In this document: piece after piece, positions 47,480 through 60,179 of the stretch
Numbering within the stretch: position 1 is the stretch's first letter
Layout: each line of letters starts with the position of its first letter
Origin: Hepsetus odoe
Lineage: Eukaryota > Chordata > Actinopteri > Characiformes > Hepsetidae
Length of the DNA stretch: 64,000 nucleotides
Direction: 5' to 3'
Assembly (NCBI GenBank): GCA_017165825.1
Contig: CM029376.1
Location: 18,373,258-18,437,257, forward strand
Translations under genes and position numbers: made by a program
The notes under the pieces: model-generated
The model's input: the letters and a program-made list of their open reading frames with translations, nothing else
Told to the model about the DNA's origin: nothing
Databases searched by the model: none

Positions 47480-50400
47480 AGAGAGAGTATGAAAATTGTT
47501 AAAATACATATACAACACTAAAATACAACACAAAATACTAAAATACAAAGTAATGATTATTTATTTTCTGCTTATCACCTTATTTTTTCTTAGAAAAGCT
47601 ACACAATGTGAAGGATTAAATTGAGGCTAAATGTGCAATTGCATGTCATAAAATGCATTTCAGATTTTTTCTGTTTTATAAAAGTGTAGAATACTTTGGA
47701 CGCTGGCTATAATAGGGAACAGACTGCTCAAAAAAATGCAGATTTTAATTTACCAAAATTTACCAAGCTAATCCTAAACAGGGTCATGGAAACATACAAA
47801 ATAATATCTATCTAATATTATAGATGAGGTGTTAAAAACATTTAGATTTGACTCTGTATCTTACTATCATGCCAGTTCTGTAATCTCAGACATTTTGGCT
47901 GCCTTTTTTTTATCTACAATGAATGTGTTTCAACCTGTTAAAACATGTGCTGAGAATCAGAGAATTACAAAGGAAATGATAATTAATTTGTTGATGTGAA
48001 TTAGGTTTGCATCCTGTGCATTATTTAATCTTCTCAAATTAAATTAAAGATATAAAATCTACAAGAAAAAAACCTGTAATATGGTTTTGGGTATGAGCAT
48101 GATTGGCTTTTCTGTTTTGCATATACTTATACACCTTACTTATTTACTCAGGCACTGCTTGAAATCTCTGTCTCTCTTTGTGTGACAATGTTCATGCAAA
48201 TGAATGTACACTGTGGAGTGAAAGGTAATCTGTGGGTCTACATGTATAATTGCTTTTGGTGATGGAGCTGTAGTGTATGTTAACTGCTCAGCAGCCCCAC
48301 AGGCTCTCATGCTTTCTGGTATGAGCAATGAGTAATCAGCTATTATGATTCATATGAGATTTTAAGTCCAGCTCACTCTGTGTTCACTAATGGGAAGCTC
48401 GCCATATGTCTGTTAATGGCAAAATGCTTACTTTAGAAACATCCAATGTAAAAGATAAAAAAGAAAGCATAGGCTTTTATGTCCTTGTAATTAAAGTGCC
48501 TAGGTAACAGCAGGAGAGTCAAACAGGACAGCTGTTTGGATAGGCTGGAACTCCGTCTGGGCTGTGTGTCTGACCTTCTGGCCTCACTACACGGATGCAT
48601 GAATTGGCTGCAGTGCAGCTGTGTTCTAAACATGAAGGCAAGCGTATGGCAAGTTTTGTTTTCTTGGGAATACAATGTGTTTTTGCAGTATATCACAGCA
48701 CAACATAACGGAGATCATGCAGTCTAAAGCATTTGCATCAAAAGGTCACATTAAAATAATTAAGCTCATTCTCAGCTTTAGTTTAATTAATGGGTTGTTC
48801 AATGGCATGAATAAATATAATTTCTTCATTCGCATTTTGGTTTAAGTATCATCAAAATATCAAAAATGTTATACTTTTATGTATAAAACATCTACATTTA
48901 TGGCTTTAAAAAGCATGTTCAGTGTAAACTGTACTGTAAAATTCTTTCTATGGTGTTCAAAACAATAACCATATCATCATATTATATCATAACCTTTTTT
49001 ATACTTACCCTGCATACCTGAATTAAATTTGTTACAACTTCTAATATAAAAAATTTCAGAGAATTATCAATTTTATTCTTTGATTTGATTAGATCTGATC
49101 AAAGATTTGTAATCATATGTTTATTTGTTGTCCTAATGACTTAAAAGGTAATTTTCTGATTTCTGTTTTTCATTTTTCATGATCCAAATGCAAATGTTTT
49201 TTAAAACATCATCACTGAAGTTATATTGTAAATCAGCTAATACTCTCCCTAATAATTTCATTATTATTATATTTATTTATTTAATGTACCTAATTCATTG
49301 TACATATGCTGCTTTGTATGGTGCGTTCAGTAAAAATTAAACTCAAGACCAATGTGATGCTGTATCTGTATCCCAGCACTGTGCTGCTTTGCCTCCACTG
49401 TCCCTTCAGTAAGCAGGCATGATTAGCCTGGGGAGAGACTGCCTCCCTGCTTCCCCTTTGCCTGGATATCAGCATCTAATCACCTATTAGCAGCTGCATA
49501 TCGCATTAAGAGGCGCATTGAGGCATGCGATTAGTAGCTGTTCAAAAACTTAGAGATAGTAAAGAGGGGATTTCAGTTCGGATATTCTTGCATCCAATCT
49601 TTTTTTCAGATTACATTAAGAACTAGTCTCAGACAGATTAGACTTTTTTGGGCTTAAAGGTCATTTAAATGGAGATTGAGGTTTATTTTAAGCCTACACA
49701 AATACTGCTATATGCATCTAATGAAATGGTGTTTGGAAAGGTTGCTTTAGTATTTGTTTTTGCAAGCCTTTCCAATGCTTTTTCACCATACTTATGTTGG
49801 CTTAAGTCATGCAGAATTTCCCTGCACCGCAAAAGCATTTTTTCTTGCTGTGTTTGTTTAGGACTAGACTGTACCCACAGTTAGTTAAAGTTCCTTGAAC
49901 TGTTTGCTTCTCTTGCATGCTCAGTCAAACTTAAAAGAACTGCTACGGACTAGAGACTACTTGAGTAAAACTCTTAATGCTACTCTCAACTAAACCAACA
50001 ACATAGTCAAATCACAATATCTTAGTAAGCTTCTCTGGGTACGAGCTTATGTAAAAAGCCTACATTTAAAATTGTAATTCTAGTTCCATATCATATGTAG
50101 TTCATATCATCTCAAATTGAGAACTTAATTAAACATAGTGTGTATCTCATCCTTAGACCTGCATTGTTTGCAACTGAGTGATGTAGAAAGCGCAGTAGTA
50201 TTATTTTTCAGTTAGTATTTTTTTACTTCACATATTTTGTACATTTATTCTCAGAATTTAGCAAACGTCATTTACGTTTTTCTTTTACAGGGCCTGCCTG
50301 CAGGACAGTGTCCCCCAAGGCAGAGTGTGACGAGACCAAACCTGAGAAAATGGCAGATAAGGGCAGTGAAAGCGGAGCGTCCCTCAATGAGCTATCCACC

Positions 50401-50817
50401 TCCAGTTCTGAGACGCACTCTGAGGCGACCTCGCCACAGGACGGAGGCCCTGTCCTGGCATCCCGTGGAGAAGTGGTAGGAGGGTCCTTGGCACCCTGTG
50501 GAGCACTGCACTCAGTGTCTCGTCCTCCCAGTACCCTCACCCTGGGCAGGCCCCCCAAAAAAGGTTCCTCAGTCCAGTGGATGGAGCTCCCAGATAAGAG
50601 GCGCAACAGCGAGCTTTTCCAGTCCCTAACCAGTGGTGTGGGGCTGCGAGAGGGAGGTGGGGGCGGATTGACACGGAGGAAGACTCTAGAGAGACCTAGC
50701 GCTGAAGAGGAGATGAAGCAATGCATCCGGGATTTCCGCAAGATCAAGATTCCACAGGCATTCCCTGAACGGAAGCGCCAATGGCAATCAGAATTACTCC
50801 AGAAGTATGGACTCTAG
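30956..50817 (+). CDS. kctd8: KCTD8, GABA-B receptor auxiliary subunit
   Basis: Two coding exons, 30956-31802 and 50291-50817, join through an 18,488-base intron (donor GTAAGT, acceptor TTTTACAG) to 457 residues. The T1/BTB domain is at about 19-122 (PEVIELNVGGQVYVTK, FFIDRDGFLFRYVLDFLRD). The H1 domain is at about 170-282 (GYRGSYTMVRDNQTDAKF to SSYTEYIFF). The C-terminal H2 region in exon 2 ends FPERKRQWQSELLQKYGL. LPISE near the start, SLNDEGCQSD, and GSESGASLNELSTSSS in exon 2 mark KCTD8 rather than KCTD16; KCTD12 lacks H2. In the family, T1 binds the GABA-B2 tail, H1 contacts G-beta-gamma and H2 tempers desensitisation at the neuronal membrane. The ATG has a strong context (GGACCATGGC); a second ATG lies two codons on. 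Confidence 0.96.
32814..32840. repeat. (GT)n microsatellite
   Basis: About 13 GT units preceded by imperfect GTAT/GTTT units, in the kctd8 intron. Confidence 0.85.
32945..32998. repeat. (CT)n microsatellite
   Basis: About 27 CT units in the kctd8 intron, 105 bases after the GT repeat. About 150 bases further on it is followed by a purine-rich (GA) block at 33130-33420, so the strand asymmetry reverses. Confidence 0.93.
34643..34675. repeat. (CT)n microsatellite
   Basis: About 16 CT units in the kctd8 intron. Confidence 0.9.
36271..36319. repeat. (AT)n microsatellite
   Basis: About 24 uninterrupted AT units in the kctd8 intron. Confidence 0.93.
37196..37421 (-). repeat. SINE family 2 ending in a 19-base C run
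   Basis: The plus strand reads the reverse of the family: GTGACTGTTCTTGTCACTGG, TTTTACCCATACACACAGTA, GCAGCAATGGGGACGGTACC, TCAAACCCACATCCTTCAAC and CCTAACCACTAGC, then C19 where the usual CACCGCTGCCCC head would be. The C run at 37403-37421 has expanded inside the element. Confidence 0.75.
37558..37815 (+). repeat. SINE family 2, full length
   Basis: Head GGGGCAGTGGTGGGCTAGTG, B box TGTTCGAATCC, core GTGCCCTGAGGTATCCTTGAGC, tail TGTATGGGTTAAATGCAGAG to ATTCACAATGACAAATAGTT and CACTTCACTTC. It is the clearest copy in the window. Confidence 0.82.
37866..38130 (+). repeat. SINE family 3: family 2 head with LINE-like tail
   Basis: Head GGGCAGTGGTGGCCTAGTGG and core TTGCCCTGAGGTACCCTTGAG as in family 2, then CTGCGATGGGCTGGCGACCT, GTCCAGGGTGCGTCC and a (GGAT)n end, the type of 3' end found on L2-like LINEs in fish. 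A second copy is at 61440. Confidence 0.78.
42470..42645 (+). repeat. SINE family 1
   Basis: Contains CCCAGGTTCGAATCCACTTC (B box), CACTGGGTCCCTGAGCAAGA, TGCTCCAGGGGGACTGTCCC and the tail TTCTGGATAAGAGCGTCTGC. It is nearly identical, in inverse orientation, to the copy at 45040, which suggests recent activity. Confidence 0.82.
43306..43547 (-). repeat. SINE family 2
   Basis: The plus strand reads GTGACCATTTTTGTCATTGT, TGCATTTAACCCATGCACAC, GTTGGGGATGGTACCTTGCT and CCTAACCACTAGGCCACTGC, the reverse of the family 2 consensus. Confidence 0.8.
44505..44543. repeat. (TG)n microsatellite
   Basis: About 19 TG units in the kctd8 intron. Confidence 0.92.
45040..45248 (-). repeat. SINE family 1, full length
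   Basis: The plus strand runs from GCATTTAGCAGACACTCTTA, through GGGACAGTCCCCCTGGAGCA and GTGGATTCGAACCTGGGCCC, to GGCAAGTACCCTACCACTAG and ACCACC. On the minus strand this is a tRNA-like head with A box (GGTGGTCTAGTGGTAGGG) and B box. A fragment of another SINE head follows at about 45318-45345. Confidence 0.82.
45860..45892. repeat. (CA)n microsatellite
   Basis: About 16 CA units in the kctd8 intron. Confidence 0.92.
46825..47085. repeat. direct repeat, copy 1
   Basis: Shares CATAAAATGCATTTCAGATT, ATACTTTGGAC, CTGGCTATAAT and GGGTCATGGAAACA in the same order and orientation with copy 2 at 47610. Identity is high in blocks with small indels. It has no coding capacity and does not look like the SINEs here. 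Confidence 0.75.
47428..47485. repeat. (CA)n(GA)n compound microsatellite
   Basis: About 24 CA units followed by five GA units, between the two copies of the 46825/47610 direct repeat. Confidence 0.93.
47610..47818. repeat. direct repeat, copy 2
   Basis: Second copy of the unit at 46825, about 785 bases downstream and somewhat shorter. The sequence between the copies includes a long CA microsatellite. Confidence 0.75.
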
Positions 50818-52070
50818 GGAAGCACCAACTCAGAATTTTGCTTCACTGTTCTTTCTGTTTTACTTTGCCTTGCACATGGGACTCCTTACATCAATGGTAT
50901 TTGAAAAACATAAAGAAACAAACTGAATGACTAAAATGACTAAAATGCTTACATTTGTAGACAAGAGTGGATACAAGGCATTCGACTCTACCTTCAGTTT
51001 TGTGATTTTTGGCAAGCATGTGGACTACCCAAGCTTTGATCTACCCAAACATTAAAGGGCAATACAACTGAACTTAGGATGAGTTCCAACATTTACATTA
51101 ACCAAATGAAGTGATGTCCTTTTATTTTAATCTTAATAGAAACTGTTTCTAAGTAGGCCAGTCGATATGGACACAGAAATTAAATTAATTTGTTTGTGTT
51201 GCCTCATTTTAGGAAGTCCTATAACATTATGAGGAAGGACAGGGTTTATGTCATGTGTGTCTCATGTACAGACCTATTGTGCATACATAGGCAGTTTTTA
51301 TGTCTCACTGATTTATGGAATTGTTCCTGAGAATGATCCTATATGTAGAAGTTAAACTGTCTGCCTCAAAACCCTTGTTAAAATACTGCAATGACAGAAT
51401 CAAAAATTGCTGTCACATCTAATGTTTGGCAGTTATTTCAGAGGAGCACAGTTTAATTGATTAATCTATCGCCTACACCATAATAAAACAATGACTTAAA
51501 TGTCAGTTAGTATCAGGAACTGCCATGTGTGAATGTATATTTTACCACTGAATGAAATGTAAAGGCTGTCTGGTGTCTTTTAGGCCTATAGGGCTATGAC
51601 TATTTCTCTATTTAATACATAGATTCAGTTTGTAGAATGATGTGTGTGCACTTTTGTGAATATTTTTAATATGACTGAAGAATGGCAATTAAAGGAAAAT
51701 ATAGCAGTTGTTACTAAACATACAAAATCTTAATCATGATAAAGCATCACAAAGTCTTAAGGTTCAGGGCTTTCTAAATACCTTTTCATAGAGGCTGGAC
51801 CCCTTTAGTTATTGCTGATGTTTATGTGTAGCATTTGACTGTATGACTAAAGCAGAGTGTTTAGTAAATGCTGGATGTTGCTGAATTGTCTCTTTCCATG
51901 GCACAAGTTTGAGAAGCACAAGGGCAGCGCTGTCTCTGGGAACATAACAAGAACAAGTGTTAGTCTATTATATGATGTAATATAAAAGAAGTTAAGGTTT
52001 TGTTTTCTATCAGTTGACCTCTGCTGACTTGCCACAGTGTTCTGTTAATAAAACATGTTGTGCAAAAAAT
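50818..52070 (+). terminator. kctd8: kctd8 3' UTR and poly(A) signals
   Basis: AATAAA at 51482-51487 and a better placed AATAAA at 52047-52052 (TTAATAAAACATG) follow the TAG stop. The second would give a 3' UTR of about 1.25 kb. No repeat was seen inside. Confidence 0.5.
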
Positions 52071-55000
52071 GTATCATGGTGTATAATTATTAATATTATC
52101 TTAACGGTAAAGTGATTGAGTGTTTTTAACCAGATGTTAGATGTTAAATTACTGTGAATAATCAGTCTACCAGTCTACTATATTTTTAACACAATAAGAT
52201 ATGTAATCATTTGATCCACATCTTTCTCTTTAAACTCTGCTAGATATACTATACTGTATAGGCTTTTCTGAGATTATTTCAATTTTAAGGCTCTCTAATT
52301 TCCCCTGTGGGTCCCTCATCAACCAGGTTTCCCCTCTTGTTATATAGTGTCCCTCACCAGCTACACATCCTCCTGTTTTGTCAGTATATAGTCAGGAACA
52401 TGTTTTAAATCACACACTCAACATTAGTTTCCCTTTTTATTTCATATTAGTTGCAGCTGCCTGATAAAATAGTGGATAACAACGATGACCTGTTGAGGTC
52501 ATATACTTAATTATCAATCAATGACTGCAGTAGCTTGCAACTGACGGTCTGATTTTTGCTGTAAGCAGCATCATAGTCTTTGTTGTAATTATACAGAGCT
52601 GCTATTTTTTCATATTTCTCTTGGAGTCAGGAGGATCAGGAGGATCTATACCAGATTTTATCTTGTATAATTTTCAGTGAAGAGTGGAAGCGAAAAGTTC
52701 CTTTCTACTTCTTAGCAACAAGGGACTAAAAATGCACATTAGTTTATGCACCTAATGTTGTGAGTATGATGCCAGTCTAAATTATGGGCATTTTGTGAGA
52801 GAATGTAGAGTCCTCAGAATGACTATGGTGTATCACTTTTGACACAGAGATTAAATGAGTTTTTAATTCCTTATTTTTATGGCATTAAGAGTAGATGGTA
52901 TTAAGAGTTGATGATAACGATGCTTTATTCACAGAAAACATATTCTAAGCCACATTCTTGGCTCGTTGGCTGGTAGGTTTTCTTGCACTCTAGATTTGAC
53001 TCCATTGCTAGTAGAAATGTATAGGGACCATTTTCTTCACTGTTTTCTCTAGAAGAAAAATACATGGGGGACAATCAGGCTAAAAAGTCACCAAGAACAT
53101 GTTTGTGTTTAATAAAGTCAAGGCTACGTTTATTCATGAAAGGAAAACGACCATTTGAGCTGAAGTGGCTTAGCCTTGTCAGCAGTATTATCGTTTCAGT
53201 GAGCTCAGTGCGATCAAAGATGGGTAATAATGCATTTAAAGAACTGAAGTGTCAAAAGCCTTTCTGACTTCATGCACTGCTTTGTTCACTGGTTAGACTG
53301 AAAGGAATTCCTATACATTTTACATTTTATCCCATTATTATTTACACTTTCCATGGAGTTACGCTTTAATTTAGATTGCTCCACAGTTTGAATCTGAAGT
53401 CTGGTATACGATCAATATGCCACTTGAACATGATACCCCTGCTTTGGTATAAACTTCATGCAGATAAAATGCGATCATATCACTAGATGTGCTCCACTGA
53501 GGCCTACAGCTATGGTAATGTTTATCCATTTGATGAGCCGATTTCTCGGAAATTCAAATATTCATGCAAAGATGATTTCTAGTAACAAAGTGTGAATTTC
53601 TAAAGACAACTGCCTGCCTAAACAATTTATGGAAAGGCTGATTGCATCACTGAAAATACCTTTGCTTAGAATACCTGTTTATGGTGCTGAAAGATAATTC
53701 CATAACCGTAAAACAAATATAATTTTCATAAATTATAAAGCTTAAAGTTTAAAGTTTAAAAATATTGCTCATCATATGTTGCACTATAATATCAGATGAC
53801 ATATTTTCGGGAAAATTTGTTGGAACCTTGCATGCGCTACTTAAGTAGACCTATTCAAAGCTTGTGCTTGACTTAAGAGGACCATTTAAATATGTTTGGA
53901 TAAACAACAAAAGATTAGGATTTAGCTGCATTGTCCTCTGTCATTTCCATGGCAACTCACAAGGCAAATGGTTTTCCTCCCGTTTGATAGAAGCACTTCC
54001 AGCCATATTCAGTGGCATGGTGGGGGGATGCATTTGCTAGTCTTTTACCATGAAAAGCATGTGTCACCTGGCCTGGCAGTTCTACCTGGCTGTGTTACAG
54101 TGGGGGAATAGCAGCTGTAATTATGAGCCACTCAAGAATCCATCCAGCATAATACAAAACTGGCCGGGTGAGAGGCCATGGATAAACCTAAAAAGACTTT
54201 TATTACAATTCATTTTTCGCAAAACATCCCTTATGCACGGCTCAAAGTGGAGTGACATTTAGAATTATGCGCAGGCCTATTACAGCCGCTGTATGGATAG
54301 AGATTTGAAAGGTTGCCCTGTCTGACTACTGCAAGTGCCTATGATGAACTGTCAAGTGCATCCACAGGCACAGGCCCCCACTTATTGACCTACTACTGCA
54401 CGCTTTCAGAATTTACACAAATCCCCTGTCAAATAAGGCAATGAATATTTTATTTGTATTGTTGAGAAAGATTCAAAGAAGATTCAAGAGGCCCATTTCG
54501 AATAATGTATACAAACAGATTATACAGAAATCCCCATGTCCCAGGGAGACATTATTCATTTCTGCAGTGTTTTAATTACGATATTTGTCATGCTCAAGGG
54601 CTGAGTCGTCACCATTGTGCTGCCTTACACGAAGCCTGGGATTAGAGCGCAGATGAAAGCTCCTCAATCAACAAATTAATTGGAGAGTTTGCAGCACACA
54701 ATACACACATATCCACATTTAGAATTTCTTTCGTCATAAGAGTTTGTCATGCCAAATTGCCATCCCTGTTGTGAACAGAGGATGTCACTGATATGGATAA
54801 TGATGAGAATAATAATGTAGACTGGAAGATCATCAACAGTGACACATTTGACTGGCACATCTTCTCCTCTCTAAACTCCACCCTCCAAGTTAGTGGAACA
54901 GTTCTGTTCCAAATAGAAGGCGGAGTGAGAAGTGATGGAGCTCAAAGCAAACAAAGATTTGAAGCTTTCTTTGATTGCAGCCATGGTCCAGAACATCAAG

Positions 55001-58000
55001 GACACAAAGACGCACCTGCTAGAATAAGAGACTTCAAATGATCTCAGAAAGACGCAAATTTTTACAAGGCTCATTTGTATGTAGTTACGTGCACAGTATA
55101 ATGGGATGCATGCCTGCCCCATGACTGCAGTTCCAAAGAACTAAACAGCATGAAGGCCTGTCTCTCTCCCTCTCCAAACTCCTGAAGAAAGAAAATAACG
55201 GCTACTTGCAGCTTGTCAGCTCATCACAATGGAATCAAAACAGCATGACAAAAAGTCTTTTTGACCAGTATCCAGTGCTAATGATTCAGTCTCAGACAAA
55301 GTAGCACTACTGTTTTTTTTAGTCAAATGTGCCAATTTATTCCGGTTCTAAGGGCATACAGTTTTCAAGCAGCCTAAGAGATGGTTTGCAGAGGTGTCAA
55401 ACGCAGGACATTTACAAGAATTATCCTTTCCACTGCTGTTATTATGGAAATGCAGACAGTGTGGGCTGCACACTCACAATGGCAGTTATGAAGTATTAGA
55501 ACAAAGACATCGGTGGTACAGAATGTTAGAAGAAGTCATGAATCTTGTCATTGAAAGTGCTAAGGGATGAGGTGATCTCAGCAGTATTCTACAACAGTAA
55601 GCAATAAATACAAAATGTGTGTGTGGTGGTGAAATGAAACTCCTTTTCTTGCAACTAAACTTGAATCAGTCTTCTTGTGTGGGGCAGTGAGCCAGCATCA
55701 TTATTCTAAATGGTTGTCAGCAGTTTTCCATATTGTCTTGTTTCATGCTGTTGAATAACCTTATGCATAATGACAGGTGTGAATTAATGGACAAACGAGT
55801 TAACTGACAGTGCCAGACACACTCTGGTGGCAAAGCAGAACAAAGTGCATTTTAATGCATATAAAGATCTTTCTTTCTTTCCACCCCTGTTTCAAAATGC
55901 ATGAATTCAAAGGCCTCTCATCATCCCAGCACAAACAAAACTAGATCCCTATCTATTGGAATAGGAAATATCTATTTTGCAGCACATGATAAATGTGTTG
56001 ACATTTGCCATTTATATGTGGAAGCCCTGACAGCTAGTATACAGCATGAAAAATTGCATACTTTCAATACAATTGATCTATGCTTGCTCTGCCCATTTAT
56101 GTGTTGTACTAGCAAAGATTGCATATAGAAAGTTCCTTTTATGTCCAATAATTCTGATAATGAAGAATTCCAAAAAACAACTTCTATTTTCTCTTAAGGG
56201 TTAAAAGCTGTATACCGTAACTGAACATCTAGTGAAGTTAAGTGAAAGTGATGGACAAACTATACATCTTTTTACATCATTATACAACTTTATACTATAC
56301 ATCTTTACATCTAGCCATGTGAATTGATTTTTGTTTTTCTCATTTATGGTTCAGAATGATTTGGGCATGAATGTGGTAATTGGGGATTTTTTGAACCGGG
56401 TGCTACAATTTCTCATGGAATGAAGCAAATTATGCTATTTTATGGTATTTTGGTCAAGTTTGTCCAGCCTAGCAACAGCTGCTATGGAAAAAAATGAATG
56501 TGGTTTCTATTCTAGAAGTATTGTGTGTGGTTCTGATTTAACTTGATTATTAGCCCTGGAAGGTTCATTTGCACCTCCATGCTAACATTTTTGTTCCTTT
56601 CACTCTTTCCTTTTTTTCATGCCACCCTTTTATTTCATTCTTTGACTTTAAATAAACCTCTATCTTCAGTCTGTACAAAGAAACATTCTCTGATTCTGCC
56701 TGGTAGAACCATCTGTTTTAAGGAGCATCTTTTTTTCTCTGTGTGAGTCTGCATTGCCTTGGGAAGAATCTACATGGTATACTATTCATTCTCTCCAACT
56801 ACAAGGGAACAGCAGATTCAAAGTATTTCCCGGCTCCCAGTGAAGCCCTTCAAAAGCCATTTTATCTAAACACTGCTTTGCTGTTTTTGTGGCACGTTTG
56901 TCTCTTTCTCTCACTGTAAGCCCAGATTTTTTATTTGTTCTATTTAGGATATGTCAATGTTTTGCTGTCATTCATCTGTATTCTTTCTGTATTCATTCAT
57001 TCAACCAGCATACCAATATGCCACCAAGGACATGTGTGTTTGTTTTCTTAGACACGAAACACACTGAAAAATGCTACAAAAAAATACATCTTTGGTAGAA
57101 GCCTCCCAATATTTCCCCTTTGTTCTTACTCACCATCAAGAATGTGAGTGGTAGCTCCTGCTAACACACACTTTGATAATTCATGTTTACACACAACTAC
57201 TAAATTATCACAGGTACAGATAATATCTGAGCCCAGTAAATTCAGGTAAACTTTTAAACATATTTTAAACATTGCTAAGCTAAGGAAAGTGCCATCCTTA
57301 TATGATTTTTAAAAATTGTCACACTTTTAACCTCAAGACTGTATTACTGGAGTGCTTTACTGTCAGGATGTTCTCATCGTGCTGGTAGGAGATACTACAG
57401 CACACCCAGAGGTTTTGTGGAGTTCATGCTTCAGTGAGTGATTTTGGTGGCACGAGGGGGTCTACAAAATATTAAACAGGTGCTTTTAATGCAATGACTG
57501 ATGTAACAGAGGATATACATATGGACTTATCTTCTTCTGAGACTGCATGCTCATGCTTTCTTCATAAACTGAAATGGCAAGAAGAACATTCAAAGGATTT
57601 TAAGCAAAAGATTATTCTGAGGACATGAGAAAAGCAATATGAGAATGACATACCCCAAAGTGACATTTGTGTTACTATGTTGATCATAACCCATCTTATA
57701 TTCAGAGGACATTAAGCATCAGACATATATTGTTCTGTGTTGGTCCTGACCTGACATTTCAAGAACACCATTGAGAGAGCATTAAGCAATAGACATAAAT
57801 GGCCTTGTTTTGGCTAGAATCCTATATTGTGAAAAAAAAAAAACATTCACAGAACATTAAGTAACAGTAGGATAGAGTATGTCGTCCTTTGTTTGTCATC
57901 ACTTTATATCGCAAGAACAACTTCACAGTGCATTAAACAATTGCAAATAGATTTTAAAACATTAAAGATAATATTTGACTTCATCAATAAATTATAATAA

Positions 58001-60179
58001 ATACCAATTAATTTCTACCCATGCAATATATTCATAATAAAAACAATGGCTTTTTTTTTTTACAAGTTATTTATCCTGAAACTTTTTCCATTTTCCCTTT
58101 TCCATTAACATATAAATTAATGGCTAATATGTTATTGCACTTGGTTTATTATTTTAAATGCAAAGCAGCTCAAGAACCTGTCATCTAACTCACTTAATCA
58201 CATATTTTCTCAAAATAGACTATACTCACATAGCTGAATACAAATGAATAAAATGTACTAAAATAATTTATCAGTTTATCCAACTTTTACATTGTGACGT
58301 TACATTAACTTTATTTTGTTACATTTTTGTTGCAAAATACAAAAGAACATTCAGCCCACAGTGTTTCCTTTCTTTATTTTCCAAAACCTCTCTTTCACTG
58401 CCTTCACAAATGTCTATTCATAGCATAAATTAGTCCTTTTATCATACAATCTATTGCAGCGAATGGCATGATACAATTATACATGCCTATCCTCAGAGCA
58501 CATTCTTGTCTTAATTATTGCTGCTCATCATTTGGCAATGAGAGGTGTTTTCAAAGCTGTATGAGCAATCACCCAGCACCACTGCACAAAATATGGCCAG
58601 CTGAACCTCCATCCATTCCAGCTCTAGTGCTGAAAAAACATCTAGATATTTAGCGCTCAAACTTAAATGATCAAACATTTTACCAAACCTTGACAACAAG
58701 GTGTGAGCAGTAGTGTCTCTCAGTATTATTTAATTTAGTATATCTTCATTCATAGTTTCATTCATTCACATATACAATGCCTACATAACACATATGATGT
58801 TCTAAATGCAATTTACCTTATCTACTTTTTCTGTTGTAGAATTCAGTCTCAGTAGAGATTGTATTGTCTAAATCAAAGGCTCTCTCAAACAGCAGAAATC
58901 TGAACATACATCTGCCAGCGTTTCAAAAACTGTCCAAGGCACAGGAGTGTTTCAGGCGATAGAGGGATCGCATCACAGATAACGTCAAAAAGCAGAAATA
59001 ACAATCTCAAAGAGGCTGAGGAGAGATTTTTTTCCAGTGTGACAGAACAGAAAAAAGTATTTTTTTTTCATAGAGTAAGCTGCTTACTTTTATGTCAACA
59101 AAGTGTCTTGGAAGGGAAAAAATCCTTGGATTAGTGTGTGATTTGTAGCTATTGATTATAGAACTGAGAAGTAGGTGGCTTCACTTGCTGTGTTATTTGG
59201 CAAAGTGGCCTTGCTGAGAAGAAATCATTTATCTGAGAGTTATAAATAAGACATTTTTACCTCAGACAGCCATTTAATTAATTTTTTTTTTTAGAATACC
59301 TTCAATCTGAAAGGAGGAACTTAACAACTGGTAAACTTTGGTGGCCCTTAGCAGGTTTCATTATGCAAAGCTGGTGTGTTCAGTCAATAAACATTCTTCA
59401 TTTAAGCAGAATGCTGTTATCTGCATGTGTCTTTAGTAATTTCCTAATTTCAAGCTTGCAGATGAAAATTACATAATTTGCTCAAGGGAGGTCATATAAG
59501 GACATGAGGAAGCAATTTTCTTCCCTCTTGCTTGTGCAAAAGAAGGTCATTTTAGATTCAGCATGCACTACCTCTGCAGTCTGTGCAACAGTAAGTTGTT
59601 TTAGATCAAAGGGGGTTAGTAGCAGTAGCCTCTGCTTGTAGACTGCTCTATTAGCGCTAACTATGACTTAGTTAAAAATTGCATTTAGAGCAGATTTTGA
59701 ATGACTGCTTTGGTCAAAATATATTAACCCCCTATTAAAAAAAAAACTTAGTTCCAAGTCTTATAAAATAACTCTTCATGATCGGCTTGATGACTGCATT
59801 AACAAGTCAGATAATTGTTTTTTTGGGGGGGAATTGTAGCATAAATTATATATTGATCCATAACCTGACAAAGCAAAGACTTCTCAACACACTAAATAAG
59901 ATGTTAACAATTATTGGCCCTTGCTTAAAGCATTTATGTTGTTTAGTTGCATCTCAGTAATCAACAGTGAAATTACAAATGGATCTGCATTGATTTTAAC
60001 TGCAGCCATGCAAATTTGGCTCCCAATAAGAAACATTTAGTTGTTCCCCAATGAAATGGTTGGAAACCTGAATTGTTGTGGACTTAATGTTGACATTATA
60101 ACTATTTTGAGTTTAATATAATATGAAGTTTGAGATAATTTTTCTAAAATTAGAAAAATGGATGCTAAGTTCTTGATCA

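Larger units (their letters stand above)
31803..50290 (+). other. kctd8 intron 1: contents
   Basis: The 18.5 kb intron is AT-rich and holds GT, CT, AT and CA microsatellites, a purine-rich block (about 33130-33420), SINEs at 37196, 37558, 37866, 42470, 43306 and 45040, a 200-base direct repeat pair (46825 and 47610), and a few less AT-rich blocks that could be regulatory (for example 49340-49600). I found no exon or nested gene. Stretches with nothing to report are about 33430-34640, 34680-36270, 38140-42460, 43560-45030 and 47830-49330. Confidence 0.6.

Noticed and set aside
50268..50747. 159-residue minus-strand ORF
   Set aside because: It is the antisense shadow of kctd8 exon 2, which has clear family homology on the plus strand.
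54895..54910. GGAACAGTTCTGTTCC, resembling a steroid receptor element
   Set aside because: The half-sites are separated by four bases and not the required three, and the site is isolated in an apparently gene-free region.
54793..55041. 82-residue ORF downstream of kctd8
   Set aside because: No recognisable domain, no splice or promoter context, and an equally long ORF on the opposite strand.
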